From: Nitrospirota bacterium
GTDB taxonomy: Bacteria > Nitrospirota > Nitrospiria > SBBL01 > JAADHI01
DNA length: 53,837 nucleotides
Assembly (NCBI GenBank): GCA_029261195.1
Contig: JAJDBU010000011.1
Span: 1-53,837 of the forward strand
Direction: 5' to 3'
Positions within the stretch are counted from its first letter, which is position 1; each line of letters begins with the position of its first letter. The notes under the pieces are model-generated. The model searched no databases. It was not told where the DNA came from and saw only the letters and a list, made by a program, of their open reading frames with translations. Of this stretch, positions 1-8,164 are shown piece after piece. Both the position numbers and the translations under genes were made by a program.

Positions 1-36
1 GATTTCTTCAATGGTTTTTAATTGTGTGTCGTTCAT
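1..36 (-). CDS. N-terminal fragment, possible integrase/transposase
   Basis: A leftward reading frame starts at 36 (an in-frame ATG at 48 is the alternative) and runs open off the left edge. Only 12 residues are visible, beginning MNDTQLKTIEEI. This opening resembles the start of a group of integrase-core transposases as I remember them, but 12 residues cannot prove it. A GGAGGG lies just upstream on the minus strand (about 49-54). It sits 12 bases before the ATG at 36 and abuts the ATG at 48, so the start is ambiguous. The 15-bp direct repeats upstream could be transposase binding sites, which would fit a mobile element cut by the window edge. Confidence 0.35.
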   Translation of the reverse strand, partial: MNDTQLKTIEEI

Positions 37-76
37 AATGGTCTTCATCCCTCCATTATGAACAGGATCAGACTAC

Positions 77-126
77 TTCAGACTCATCTTGCGTTAGAAA
101 CAACTCCTCAGTTCAGACTCATCTTG
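77..126. repeat. 15-bp direct repeat pair
   Basis: The sequence TTCAGACTCATCTTG occurs perfectly at 77-91 and again at 112-126, with starts 35 bases apart. Both copies lie upstream of the leftward partial gene. Paired short direct repeats beside a transposase-like start are common as subterminal binding sites of insertion sequences; that role is inferred here. Confidence 0.6.
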
Positions 127-145
127 TATTGGAAGAGGCTCTATT

Positions 146-174
146 TTTTCAAATTATCCACAGTCTGATATACT
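146..174 (+). promoter_or_regulatory. Possible sigma70-type promoter of the ABC cassette
   Basis: TTTTCA (146-151) and TATACT (169-174) are separated by 17 bases. The expected transcription start near 181 would leave almost no leader before the ATG at 185, so either the mRNA is nearly leaderless or translation starts at the in-frame ATG at 206. Confidence 0.35.
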
Positions 175-184
175 AAAAAAATAT

Positions 185-1150
185 ATGAATGTCCTAACTC
201 AATCCATGACATCGAACAAACGACAGGAAACGAAGCGTGGACCTTTTAAAAGAGGGTGGCCCTGGGTTCAGGGCCTACTTATCCTTAGCGTTATCGTCTA
301 TTTCGGCCAAAAACTATCCGACGGCTGGGCAGAAAATCAGGCCGTTCTCAGTCACTTTGATGGGATAGTATTCCTCTTTGCAATGCTGATTCTGGCACTG
401 ACTTTCCCCCTGCTTCCGGTCGCTTCAAAATTGACTGCCGAACTCTTTCATGTCGATCTTTCGATGAAAAAGAGTTTTCAAAGCTATTTTTATTCACAAG
501 CCGGGAAATACCTGCCGGGAGGGATTTGGGCCTATGTCGGTCGAGTCTACCTTTTTCATAAGGCAGGGATTAACAAAAGAAGCGCTTTCGCAATTACCTT
601 GATGGAAACGCTATTTTTATGCCTCAGCGCTTCTTTCTGCTTTTTGATTTCAGCCTATTTTTGGAGGCAGCTCCCCGGTTTTGTTTGGATGCTTGGTTTG
701 GCGGCTTTCTTCTCATTTGCCCTCTGCGCCATGTTTCCCTTTTTCAAGAATCTCAGTTCGCCGGTTTTAAGTCGCCTCGGCCTGCATTTTGATTTGGCAT
801 TCAAGCCTAAAAAATTAGGTCTTATCCTGATGATTTATGTCTGCTTCTGGGAGGGTTTGGGTCTTGGATTTTATTATTTGACGACGGCAATGACGCAGGT
901 CTCCCCGAACATGGCGCTGATTCTTTCCGGGATTTATCCGCTCGCGTGGATGATGGGAAAACTGGTTTTTTTTATGCCGGCCGGTATCGGCGTGAGAGAG
1001 GGCGCACTGGTCTACTTGCTTGGGTTTTTTTTAAGTACAAATCAGGCCATATGGATTTCTGTGGTTTCAAGATTTTGGTGGATCGCCGCTGAGGCTCTTT
1101 GCCTTGTGAGCGTACTGGTTTGGAGTTTTTTTTCTCAGAGTAAAGCATGA
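185..1150 (+). CDS. Lysylphosphatidylglycerol synthase TM-region (flippase-like) family membrane protein
   Basis: A 321-residue polytopic inner-membrane protein with about eight hydrophobic segments. The motif KYLPGGIWAYVGRV, near residue 108, is the hallmark of the UPF0104/LPG-synthase transmembrane family (AglD/MprF N-terminal-like), whose members move or modify lipid-linked substrates. The soluble synthase domain of MprF is absent. No ribosome binding site precedes the ATG at 185; an in-frame ATG at 206 is an alternative. It overlaps the next gene by 4 bases (ATGA), so it heads an operon with a TPR protein and an ABC transporter. The substrate is unknown. Confidence 0.7.
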   Translation: MNVLTQSMTSNKRQETKRGPFKRGWPWVQGLLILSVIVYFGQKLSDGWAENQAVLSHFDGIVFLFAMLILALTFPLLPVASKLTAELFHVDLSMKKSFQSYFYSQAGKYLPGGIWAYVGRVYLFHKAGINKRSAFAITLMETLFLCLSASFCFLISAYFWRQLPGFVWMLGLAAFFSFALCAMFPFFKNLSSPVLSRLGLHFDLAFKPKKLGLILMIYVCFWEGLGLGFYYLTTAMTQVSPNMALILSGIYPLAWMMGKLVFFMPAGIGVREGALVYLLGFFLSTNQAIWISVVSRFWWIAAEALCLVSVLVWSFFSQSKA

Positions 1151-1815
1151 AAAAAAGGACGGTCATTCTCCTGCTCATCCTCCTCAGCGCTGCTCTGTGG
1201 GGCATACAAAAAAAGCTGGATCAGTATAAAAGCGTAGAGGTCGAATCCCTGCTTTACCTGCCTTCCGGAGAATATCTTCAGCCCCTTTCTTTAGGCTATC
1301 AACTCATGCTTTCCGACATGCTCTGGATCAAGACCATCACTTATTTTGGAAGTCATTTTATGGGCGATGGTGAATATCCCTGGCTTTATCACATCTTGAG
1401 CCTCATCATCGACCTCGATCCCCGATTTGATTTTCCATACTATTTCGGTGGCGTGGTCTTGTCCTTAGAAGCCGCTCAGGCTGAAAATGCCAACAAAATT
1501 CTGGCAAGAGGCATTGAAGCCTATCCGGAAAAATGGGAATACCCTTTCTACATCGGCTTCAATCACTATTATCATCGTGGCGATGCGGCAAGGGCAGCGC
1601 CCTATATTGAAAGGGCCGCGAAGCTCCCCGGATCTCCTGAGTTTGTCAAGTCTCTTGTCGGTACCCTCTATATGAAAGTGGGAGCCGACGAGACGGCCTT
1701 GAAATTCTTCCGAGAGGCTCATCAAAATACAAGTGATGCTTTGATTAAAAAGAAGATTGAAATCAAAATAGAAGAAATTTTGTCGAGAAGAGAGCAGCAT
1801 GACACCGGCCATTGA
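1147..1815 (+). CDS. Membrane-anchored TPR-like protein
   Basis: A 222-residue protein with an N-terminal signal anchor (about residues 4-20) followed by helical, TPR-like sequence: LDPRFDFPYYFGG near 90 and GFNHYYHRGDAARAA near 137. Such proteins occur beside ABC-2 transporters in several Gram-negative phyla, as far as I recall, without an assigned function. The start overlaps the previous stop as ATGA, and its 3' end overlaps the ABC ATPase gene by 17 bases, so the three are probably translationally coupled. A role as a periplasm-facing scaffold for the transporter is inference. Confidence 0.6.
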   Translation: MKKRTVILLLILLSAALWGIQKKLDQYKSVEVESLLYLPSGEYLQPLSLGYQLMLSDMLWIKTITYFGSHFMGDGEYPWLYHILSLIIDLDPRFDFPYYFGGVVLSLEAAQAENANKILARGIEAYPEKWEYPFYIGFNHYYHRGDAARAAPYIERAAKLPGSPEFVKSLVGTLYMKVGADETALKFFREAHQNTSDALIKKKIEIKIEEILSRREQHDTGH

Positions 1816-2731
1816 AATCAAACATCTGACAAAAAAAATTCGCTCAGGTTTTTTGATGAAAGAAGTGATGGCGTTGTCCGATTTAAACCTCAGCATTCCA
1901 CCGGGAACGGCTTTTGGATTTCTCGGGCCGAACGGGGCAGGAAAAACAACAACCATTAAACTCTTGACTGGATTAAGCTTTCCCACATCGGGAGAAGCGC
2001 TTATTTTCGGGAGGCCGGTTTCTGATATTTCTGTGAGGATGAAAATTGGATTTCTCCCGGAGCGGCCTTATTTTTACGACTATCTCAGTGGTACGGAATA
2101 CCTGCATTTCTGCGGCGAGTTGTTCGGGATGACACGAGCGGCACGCAATAAAAAAATTACAAAACTGATCGAACTTGTCGGACTCAAAGAGAAAGCGGGA
2201 GAGCAACTTCGTAAATATTCAAAAGGCATGCTTCAACGGATTGGACTGGCTCAGGCCCTCATCAATGACCCGGAGCTGATCATTCTGGATGAACCCATGT
2301 CGGGTCTGGACCCCATGGGTCGCAAGCAGGTACGGGACATCATTCTTCATTTAAAAGGTCAGGGGAAAACCGTCTTTTTCAGTACGCATGTTTTGTCCGA
2401 TGCCGAGATGATTTGCGATCAAGTCGGTATCATTGTTCAGGGAAGCTTGCAAAGTGTCGGAGACCTGGAAACGCTTTTAAGCCCGAAGACCTGCTCAATT
2501 GAGGTTTCAATTAAAGGCGTTTCCGAATCGGCGCTTTCTTTGTTTAAGCCAATGGCCTCCTCCACAAAAATTGCAGACGAGGGCTATGTCCTGAGGATCG
2601 ATGACGCAGGCATATTGCCAAAACTTTTGGCTTTGCTCCAGGCTGAGAAGGTGCAGATTGTATCAATCATTCCTCACAGAGAGACCCTGGAAGATATTTT
2701 CATGGAAGAAATCCGGGGGCGGCAATCATGA
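1799..2731 (+). CDS. ABC transporter ATP-binding protein
   Basis: A 310-residue ABC-2-type nucleotide-binding subunit. Walker A is GPNGAGKTT (about residue 43), the signature region is YSKGMLQRIGLAQAL, Walker B is LIILDEPMSGLDP and the H-loop is STHVL. About 80 C-terminal residues follow the ATPase core, as in CcmA/NatA-like proteins. It powers the permease encoded next (4-base overlap). The signature serine is present (YSKGM), as in other exporters of this class. The exported substrate cannot be read from sequence. Confidence 0.9.
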   Translation: MTPAIEIKHLTKKIRSGFLMKEVMALSDLNLSIPPGTAFGFLGPNGAGKTTTIKLLTGLSFPTSGEALIFGRPVSDISVRMKIGFLPERPYFYDYLSGTEYLHFCGELFGMTRAARNKKITKLIELVGLKEKAGEQLRKYSKGMLQRIGLAQALINDPELIILDEPMSGLDPMGRKQVRDIILHLKGQGKTVFFSTHVLSDAEMICDQVGIIVQGSLQSVGDLETLLSPKTCSIEVSIKGVSESALSLFKPMASSTKIADEGYVLRIDDAGILPKLLALLQAEKVQIVSIIPHRETLEDIFMEEIRGRQS

Positions 2732-3519
2732 TGAGGGGCATGAATGCCGGGGTGAGCGCTATAAAGGCAATCGCTATCAATACCTTCAAGGAAGCCGTTC
2801 GCAATAAAATCTTATACAACCTGATCTTTTTTGCTGTTTTGATGATGGCCGTATCTCTCGTGCTTGATCAGGCGACCATCGGCCAGCGAAATAAAATCAT
2901 CAAAGACTTCGGGCTGGCGAGCATTAACCTCTTCGGGGTCATCATTGCCATTGTCGTTGGTATCAGTCTGGTCTACAAAGAAATCGAGAAGAGAACCATC
3001 CACCCTCTACTGGCAAAACCGGTTAGACGCTCGTCCTTCCTGTTTGGAAAATATCTTGGCATTCTCCTGACCCTCGTTATTGAAATCCTTTTGATGTCAT
3101 TTTTCTTTTTTTTACTCGTCTGGCTTTACGAAGGCGGTTTTGATTCCTACCTCTTGATCGCCATCCTGATGATCTTTGTGGAACTCTCTGTCATTGCAGC
3201 CGTCGCTATTTTTTTCTCGTCCTTTTCGACGCCCGTTTTAAGCGGGATGTTTACTTTTTCGGTCTACGTCATCGGGCACTTAACAAGCTTTTTGAAAGAC
3301 TTCGGAGCCAGTTCTGGCAGCGCCATCATCAAACAATTCACCCATTTTTTATACTACGTGCTTCCCAATCTGGAGCGATTCAACTTAAAGACACATGCCG
3401 TTTACCATCTCCCCATTGAAATCGGTCAGCTTCTGTTCAGCATACTTTATGGGCTGCTCTACATTATGATCGTCATGTTATTTGCTGTGCTGTGTTTTGA
3501 AAGAAGGGATTTTAAATAA
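2728..3519 (+). CDS. ABC-2 family transporter permease
   Basis: A 263-residue inner-membrane protein with about six hydrophobic segments and the N-terminal pattern AINTFKEAVRNKILYNL, typical of ABC-2 permeases (NosY/CcmB-like fold). It overlaps the ATPase gene upstream by 4 bases and shares one base with the next gene. The loop KEIEKRTIHPLLAKPVRR after the second membrane segment is the expected coupling element contacting the ATPase. The two genes together make an ABC exporter or membrane-remodelling machine of unknown substrate. Confidence 0.8.
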   Translation: MMRGMNAGVSAIKAIAINTFKEAVRNKILYNLIFFAVLMMAVSLVLDQATIGQRNKIIKDFGLASINLFGVIIAIVVGISLVYKEIEKRTIHPLLAKPVRRSSFLFGKYLGILLTLVIEILLMSFFFFLLVWLYEGGFDSYLLIAILMIFVELSVIAAVAIFFSSFSTPVLSGMFTFSVYVIGHLTSFLKDFGASSGSAIIKQFTHFLYYVLPNLERFNLKTHAVYHLPIEIGQLLFSILYGLLYIMIVMLFAVLCFERRDFK

Positions 3520-4190
3520 TGGGTCCCACAATGAAGATTGCCGAACAATCAAAAATAATAAAGACCGTTACGCTATGTACGCTCCTTTTTTTTTCTCTCG
3601 TTGTTCTAAAAGTCTTTATTTCATCAAGGAGTGAATTTCATGTTGCGGAGGAGGCTTCCGCAAATGGCGACTTAAGCGGCGCAGTGATCCATTACGAACG
3701 GGCCATCCTCTGGTACCTGCCTATCGGAGGCTATGCCGAAGCATCCGCCGAAGCCCTCTGGAAAATCGCAGGGCATTTAGAAACTGAGGATAAAAAGGCT
3801 GCCCTGAACGCCTATCGTGCCCTGCGTAGCGCCTTCATTGCAGCGAGAAGTTTTTATACGCCGGGCCGGGTCTGGATTGCCCGGGCCGAAGAAAAAATCG
3901 CTGTCCTGATGGCGGAGCAGACCGTTTATTCCGAAGCAGACCGACAAAAGAGCCTGGAACAAAAAACGGAGGAGGCCCTGGCGATTTTAAGACGACCCAT
4001 GAAACCGGACACCTCCTGGTCCATCGTTGTTGTCATCGGATTTCTAGGATGGGTTTCGGCTGTACTGATTTTTATTTGGCGGGCTTTTTATGAGGGCAGC
4101 GTGAAAATCAAACTGAAGCCGGGGCTTTTCTGGGGAAGCGTCGTGATCTTATTTTACGCACTATGGATCATCGGCATGATGAGGGCATGA
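3519..4190 (+). CDS. Membrane protein with TPR-like periplasmic domain, function unknown
   Basis: A 223-residue protein. It has one N-terminal membrane segment (about 18-36) and an alanine-rich helical middle that looks TPR-like (EASANGDLSGAVIHYERAI). Two C-terminal membrane segments follow (about 165-185 and 203-221). The first ATG is at 3519, but a second in-frame ATG at 3531 is equally plausible. It sits between the permease and a 59-residue membrane protein in the same run of genes, so it is likely an accessory of the transporter. I do not recognise a named family. Confidence 0.55.
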   Translation: MGPTMKIAEQSKIIKTVTLCTLLFFSLVVLKVFISSRSEFHVAEEASANGDLSGAVIHYERAILWYLPIGGYAEASAEALWKIAGHLETEDKKAALNAYRALRSAFIAARSFYTPGRVWIARAEEKIAVLMAEQTVYSEADRQKSLEQKTEEALAILRRPMKPDTSWSIVVVIGFLGWVSAVLIFIWRAFYEGSVKIKLKPGLFWGSVVILFYALWIIGMMRA

Positions 4191-4199
4191 GGAACTAAA

Positions 4200-4379
4200 A
4201 TGGTCATCATCTATACCCTGATGCTTGTAGGCGGAATTGGAGGCATCTGTTACGGCTTTTGGGGACAAGACAGATTAAAACCGCCTTATGACACGGTCGC
4301 TGCCGTCACTCTCCCACTAAGCCTTATTCTGGCGCTGCTTGGCGTCCTTCTGCTCTGCGTGCCTCATTTCTTTGGCTAA
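4200..4379 (+). CDS. 59-residue two-helix membrane protein
   Basis: A small gene with a plausible ribosome binding site (GAGGAA, 9 bases before the ATG) directly after the previous stop codon. The 59-residue product has two hydrophobic helices (about 3-20 and 36-55) joined by a polar loop containing GQDRLKPPYD. It closes the ABC cassette and could be a small subunit of it. No family is recognised. Confidence 0.55.
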   Translation: MVIIYTLMLVGGIGGICYGFWGQDRLKPPYDTVAAVTLPLSLILALLGVLLLCVPHFFG

Positions 4380-4409
4380 GGCTTTTCCTGACTTGTCCTT
4401 GACTCACCT

Positions 4410-7250
4410 TTAGGCATGATCAAACAATTCATGCTGGATACGCTTGTCTTCGCCTGTTGAGTGGAGCAGTGCGGTAAATGCTTCTTTCGGGACCGGGCGG
4501 CTGAAAAGGTAGCCCTGTCCAAAGGCACAATGACGCGCTTGTAGGTAGCTCAATTGTTCTTTTGTTTCAATGCCTTCTGCGATGACATCAATCTGAAGTT
4601 GCTCGGCAAGCGCGATGATCATTCTTGTAATCGCGGCATCCTCTCGATCTTCGGGAAGATCTCTGACAAAACTCTGGTCGATCTTGAGTGTATGAATGGG
4701 AAAACGTTTCAGGTAGCTGAGTGAGGAAAAGCCTGTGCCGAAGTCGTCGATTGAAAACTTTACTCCGGACGCTTCTAATTGCTTGAGTTTTGAGACCACC
4801 ATTTCCTGATTTTTCATAAGGATGGATTCTGTCAATTCAAGTTTTAATTCACCGGGCTCGATTCCATGGTTGCGCATCATTTCTATGACGCTCCCGACAA
4901 AATGACCTTCTTGAAATTGGGGGGCTGCCACATTCACAGACATGACCAGACCGGAAAAACCCGCTTCCCGCCAGGATCGTGCTTGTGCCATGGCTGTTTC
5001 CAGAACCCATTCTCCAATGGGTAAAATCAAGCCGGTTTTTTCAGCCAGAGGAATAAAATCTGCGGGTGAAACCAGGTCCCCGTCTGCACGCCTCCAACGA
5101 ATCAGGGCCTCCATGCCCGTTATTTTTCCATTTTTCAGGTCTACAATGGGTTGGTAGTGCAGTTCAAGCTCTTCTCGTTCGACTGCATGATAGAGGGCTG
5201 ATGTCATAGACAGCCTTGTCGTTGGTGAAAAATCCTCGACAGGAGAGTAAAAGCTGAACATCCCCCGGCCATTCTCTTTGGCACGGTACATGGCGGTATC
5301 TGCATTTTTCATCAAGGTTTCGGGACTGATCCCATGATCCGGAAAGAGCGTTATTCCGATGCTGCAGGTGACAAACAGTTCTTCTCCGGCAATATCGATC
5401 GGTATTTTGAGCGCCTGGATTAACTTGCGCGCTACAAGAAAAACATCCTCTTTCTCCCCTATGGCGGGAAGGAAGATGGTAAACTCATCACCACTTAATC
5501 TGGAGACGATGTCTTCCTCCCGAAGGCATTCTTTCAAGCGCTTTGCGACTTCCTGCAGCACTTGATCTCCGGCGAGATGGCCCAGGGTATCGTTGATCAG
5601 TTTAAACTCATCCAGGTCTAGGAACATTAGCGCAAAAGGGCGTTTGTCCATACCTCTTATTTTGATGATCTTGTCAAGCCGGTCTTTAAAAAGAAGCCTG
5701 TTCGGAAGGCCCGTCAGATCGTCATAGTGGGCCAGATGAAAGACTTCTTCTTCAATTTTTTTCCTCCGGGTGATGTCGAAGCGGATCGCGAGATACTGAT
5801 AAGGCTTTCCCCCTTCATTCAAAACGGGCACAATCGTCGTGTCCACCCAGTAGATGCTGCCATCTTTTGCCTTGTTTTTTAAATTACCTCGCCAGACTTT
5901 CTTGTTTGCAATGGTGTGCCACATCTCTTTGATGTAGGCTTTTGAATGGCTTCCGGAGTTGACGATGCGATGATCCTGTCCGATGAGTTCCTCTCTGCGA
6001 TATTTTGAAATTTCACAGAACTTGTCATTCGCAACAAGAATGACCCCTTTTTGATCGGTAATGGCCACAATTGCGGCGGCATTGATCGCATGCTTAAAGG
6101 TATTTAGATCCTTGTTCCGAACCTTGATTTCAGCAATCATGTCATTAAAAAGGTGGACCAGAGGCGTGACTTCACCGCGGACATCGCTTGCAATCCGATG
6201 CTCCAATTGCCCTTGTTTCACCTTTACCATACCTTCCTGAATCTTATTGATGGGTTGGGTGATGGATTTGGAGATGACAATGGCAATCCCTCCTCCCAGG
6301 ATGAGGGACAAGAGAGCGACAAGCGTGATGAACATTTTTTCTTTTTCAATCTCTTGAAAGGCTTCTTCGCTGTCTATCTTCGCCACTAATCCCCAATTGA
6401 GAGAAGGAATGTAGCGCCATGCAGCGATGACTTCCTTCGAGCGATAATCCAGGGATAAACCCTGGCCACTCCTGCCTTGAACCGCTTTCTGTATCGGGAG
6501 AGCAGTGTCGCTGCCGAACTTCACCTTCATTTGTAAAATGGCCGTTTTATTGTGTCGAAGCGGGTTGAGGAAGCGTGCGCTGTCTCCCTCTTTTTTCGCG
6601 ATAAAGGTTTCACCGCTCTGACCTAGGCCGCTCCTATCCTGAATGAAGTCGTAGATGGGCGCCATATTCATCTCAAAGACAATGAGGCCGATCCACTCAC
6701 CGGAAGTTTCGTGAAGGGGCACCGTCAGTAGCATCGCAGGGATATCGTTTTCCCGGTCATCCATGAATGGATCGGAAAGGAAAATGCCTCGCCGTCCATT
6801 CTCAAAGGACTTGTTCCCCGGGTCCGGAAGGGGGTATTCCAAATCGACTTCCATATGTTCAGGGTTGCTGACATAAACAATTCGGCCCTCCGTATTGACG
6901 AGCATCACATCGATATAGCCATAGACTGTTTCTACGACGCCTAAGTGAGTGTCCAGACTCAGTTTTGCTGAACGATATTCAATGCTGTCCGGATTATTTT
7001 TGAATTGGAGGAGCGCCTGAAAATCTTCGATGATATGATCATCCTGCTGGATCGTTTGAATATTGTTTTTGCGCTCTTTAAAGAAGGTCTCAATCCTGGC
7101 GACCGCCACATCCGCAATGGTTCTTAATACTTCAATGCGATCCACTTGGAGGGCATTTTTAAATCTCTGAAAAGACCCCGTAGCGATGACAAGGATGGGC
7201 AGGAAGGTGGTCAGTATGAAACTGAGAAGTAGTTTGTTTCTAAGCCCCAT
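4410..7250 (-). CDS. Cache-HAMP-PAS-GGDEF-EAL c-di-GMP turnover protein
   Basis: A 946-residue inner-membrane signalling enzyme. Order: membrane helix (6-26), periplasmic Cache-like sensor (30-300), second helix (307-329), HAMP (330-382), PAS (386-497), GGDEF (500-665), EAL (690-935). The cyclase motif reads SGDEF (586-590) instead of GGDEF. An inhibitory-site RxxD (REED, 577-580) lies exactly five residues before it, so c-di-GMP binding is likely kept. The EAL domain looks intact: E714 in EALIRW, SVNV, LTES, IDDFGTG, LKIDQ and AEGIET. Net phosphodiesterase activity is therefore more certain than cyclase activity. It lies 3' of a J-domain/PilZ gene on the same strand. No clear ribosome binding site precedes the start. 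Confidence 0.9.
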   Translation of the reverse strand: MGLRNKLLLSFILTTFLPILVIATGSFQRFKNALQVDRIEVLRTIADVAVARIETFFKERKNNIQTIQQDDHIIEDFQALLQFKNNPDSIEYRSAKLSLDTHLGVVETVYGYIDVMLVNTEGRIVYVSNPEHMEVDLEYPLPDPGNKSFENGRRGIFLSDPFMDDRENDIPAMLLTVPLHETSGEWIGLIVFEMNMAPIYDFIQDRSGLGQSGETFIAKKEGDSARFLNPLRHNKTAILQMKVKFGSDTALPIQKAVQGRSGQGLSLDYRSKEVIAAWRYIPSLNWGLVAKIDSEEAFQEIEKEKMFITLVALLSLILGGGIAIVISKSITQPINKIQEGMVKVKQGQLEHRIASDVRGEVTPLVHLFNDMIAEIKVRNKDLNTFKHAINAAAIVAITDQKGVILVANDKFCEISKYRREELIGQDHRIVNSGSHSKAYIKEMWHTIANKKVWRGNLKNKAKDGSIYWVDTTIVPVLNEGGKPYQYLAIRFDITRRKKIEEEVFHLAHYDDLTGLPNRLLFKDRLDKIIKIRGMDKRPFALMFLDLDEFKLINDTLGHLAGDQVLQEVAKRLKECLREEDIVSRLSGDEFTIFLPAIGEKEDVFLVARKLIQALKIPIDIAGEELFVTCSIGITLFPDHGISPETLMKNADTAMYRAKENGRGMFSFYSPVEDFSPTTRLSMTSALYHAVEREELELHYQPIVDLKNGKITGMEALIRWRRADGDLVSPADFIPLAEKTGLILPIGEWVLETAMAQARSWREAGFSGLVMSVNVAAPQFQEGHFVGSVIEMMRNHGIEPGELKLELTESILMKNQEMVVSKLKQLEASGVKFSIDDFGTGFSSLSYLKRFPIHTLKIDQSFVRDLPEDREDAAITRMIIALAEQLQIDVIAEGIETKEQLSYLQARHCAFGQGYLFSRPVPKEAFTALLHSTGEDKRIQHELFDHA

Positions 7251-7319
7251 AGAGTTGTCTCATAAGGTGTTATAAAGCTTACCTCAAAATACCTCAGAGC
7301 ACAATATGAGAATGGGAAA

Positions 7320-7997
7320 CTATCCTTTTACGGAGAGAAAAGCGCCGGATGAGTGATTGAATTCAACCTTCATAAAATTTAAACAAATCATGTAGGTCCG
7401 AGCTTTACCTTCCCGGATCTCACGGCAATTCGTGACCCTTGCAGAGCCGGATAGAAGCGGACATTTGACCTTGATACGACTTGCGGGATCAATCTTTTCT
7501 TTTGAAATGAATTGCATGCCTTGTGGAGAAAGATCGACCAATTCCCCCTGGTGATAATGCACTGAGCGGGGAAGAGTGAACGACATATTGCCCTGCTGTT
7601 TCATCCGATTGATATTTCTTTTCTCAAGATTAAAAGGCTTTGTGTGCTGTTTTTGATCATCGTCCTTTGATTTTGTTTGAGGAGGGGGCTTCGGGGCGCT
7701 CTTGTCTCCCGATTGATTCGATCGATTTTTTCTGGATGCAAATACTTTATGCGACTTTTTTTGCCTCAGAGATAATAGAAAATCATATTCGACGCGCTTT
7801 CTAGAATCACAGAGTGTTTGGTATGCCTCATTCAGTACGATTGCCTCGGAGTGAGTGCCCCCCATATCCGGGTGGGAGCCTAATTCCCCCATGATGGTTC
7901 GATAGCTGGCCTTGATCACCTCGATGGGAGCGTCCTGCTGGACATGCAGGATGCGATAATAGTTTCGTCGGTTTTTAAAATTTTTCGGCTGAAGCAT
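7320..7997 (-). CDS. J-domain/PilZ fusion protein
   Basis: A 225-residue cytoplasmic protein. Residues 10-75 form a DnaJ-type J domain with the essential HPD tripeptide (42-44). A basic, proline-rich low-complexity linker spans about 78-125. The C-terminal part fits a PilZ c-di-GMP receptor: RNINR (127-131) matches RxxxR, and DLSPQG (155-160) matches DxSxxG at the usual spacing. A J domain recruits DnaK, so the architecture suggests c-di-GMP-controlled chaperone recruitment; this is inference. It precedes the c-di-GMP enzyme gene by 69 bases on the same strand. The start is supported by AAAGG eight bases upstream. Confidence 0.7.
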   Translation of the reverse strand: MLQPKNFKNRRNYYRILHVQQDAPIEVIKASYRTIMGELGSHPDMGGTHSEAIVLNEAYQTLCDSRKRVEYDFLLSLRQKKSHKVFASRKNRSNQSGDKSAPKPPPQTKSKDDDQKQHTKPFNLEKRNINRMKQQGNMSFTLPRSVHYHQGELVDLSPQGMQFISKEKIDPASRIKVKCPLLSGSARVTNCREIREGKARTYMICLNFMKVEFNHSSGAFLSVKG

Positions 7998-8039
7998 ATA
8001 AAATACCTTTCATTTGAATCGTGTATGGCGACCCAACAA

Positions 8040-8067
8040 ATCTTATCCAATATTTGAAAGATGTCAA
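8040..8067 (-). promoter_or_regulatory. Possible promoter of the J-domain/PilZ gene
   Basis: On the minus strand TTGACA (8067-8062) is followed after 16 bases by TAAGAT (8045-8040). The -35 is perfect and the -10 matches four of six positions. Transcription would begin about 37 bases before the gene start. Confidence 0.4.
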
Positions 8068-8100
8068 CTTGTTAAATAGCTTAGACTTTCAACAGAAAAA

Positions 8101-8130
8101 TTGTGTTCATTCTGTCTGAGGGGTTATAAT
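8101..8130 (+). promoter_or_regulatory. Possible promoter of the MoxR/VWA pair
   Basis: A perfect TATAAT lies at 8125-8130, with a weak TTGTGT at 8101-8106 (18-base spacer). The predicted start is about 28 bases before the ATG, and GAAGGAG precedes the ATG at good spacing. Confidence 0.45.
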
Positions 8131-8164
8131 TCCGCCGGATCTTGCCTAATAGTGAAGGAGAACA

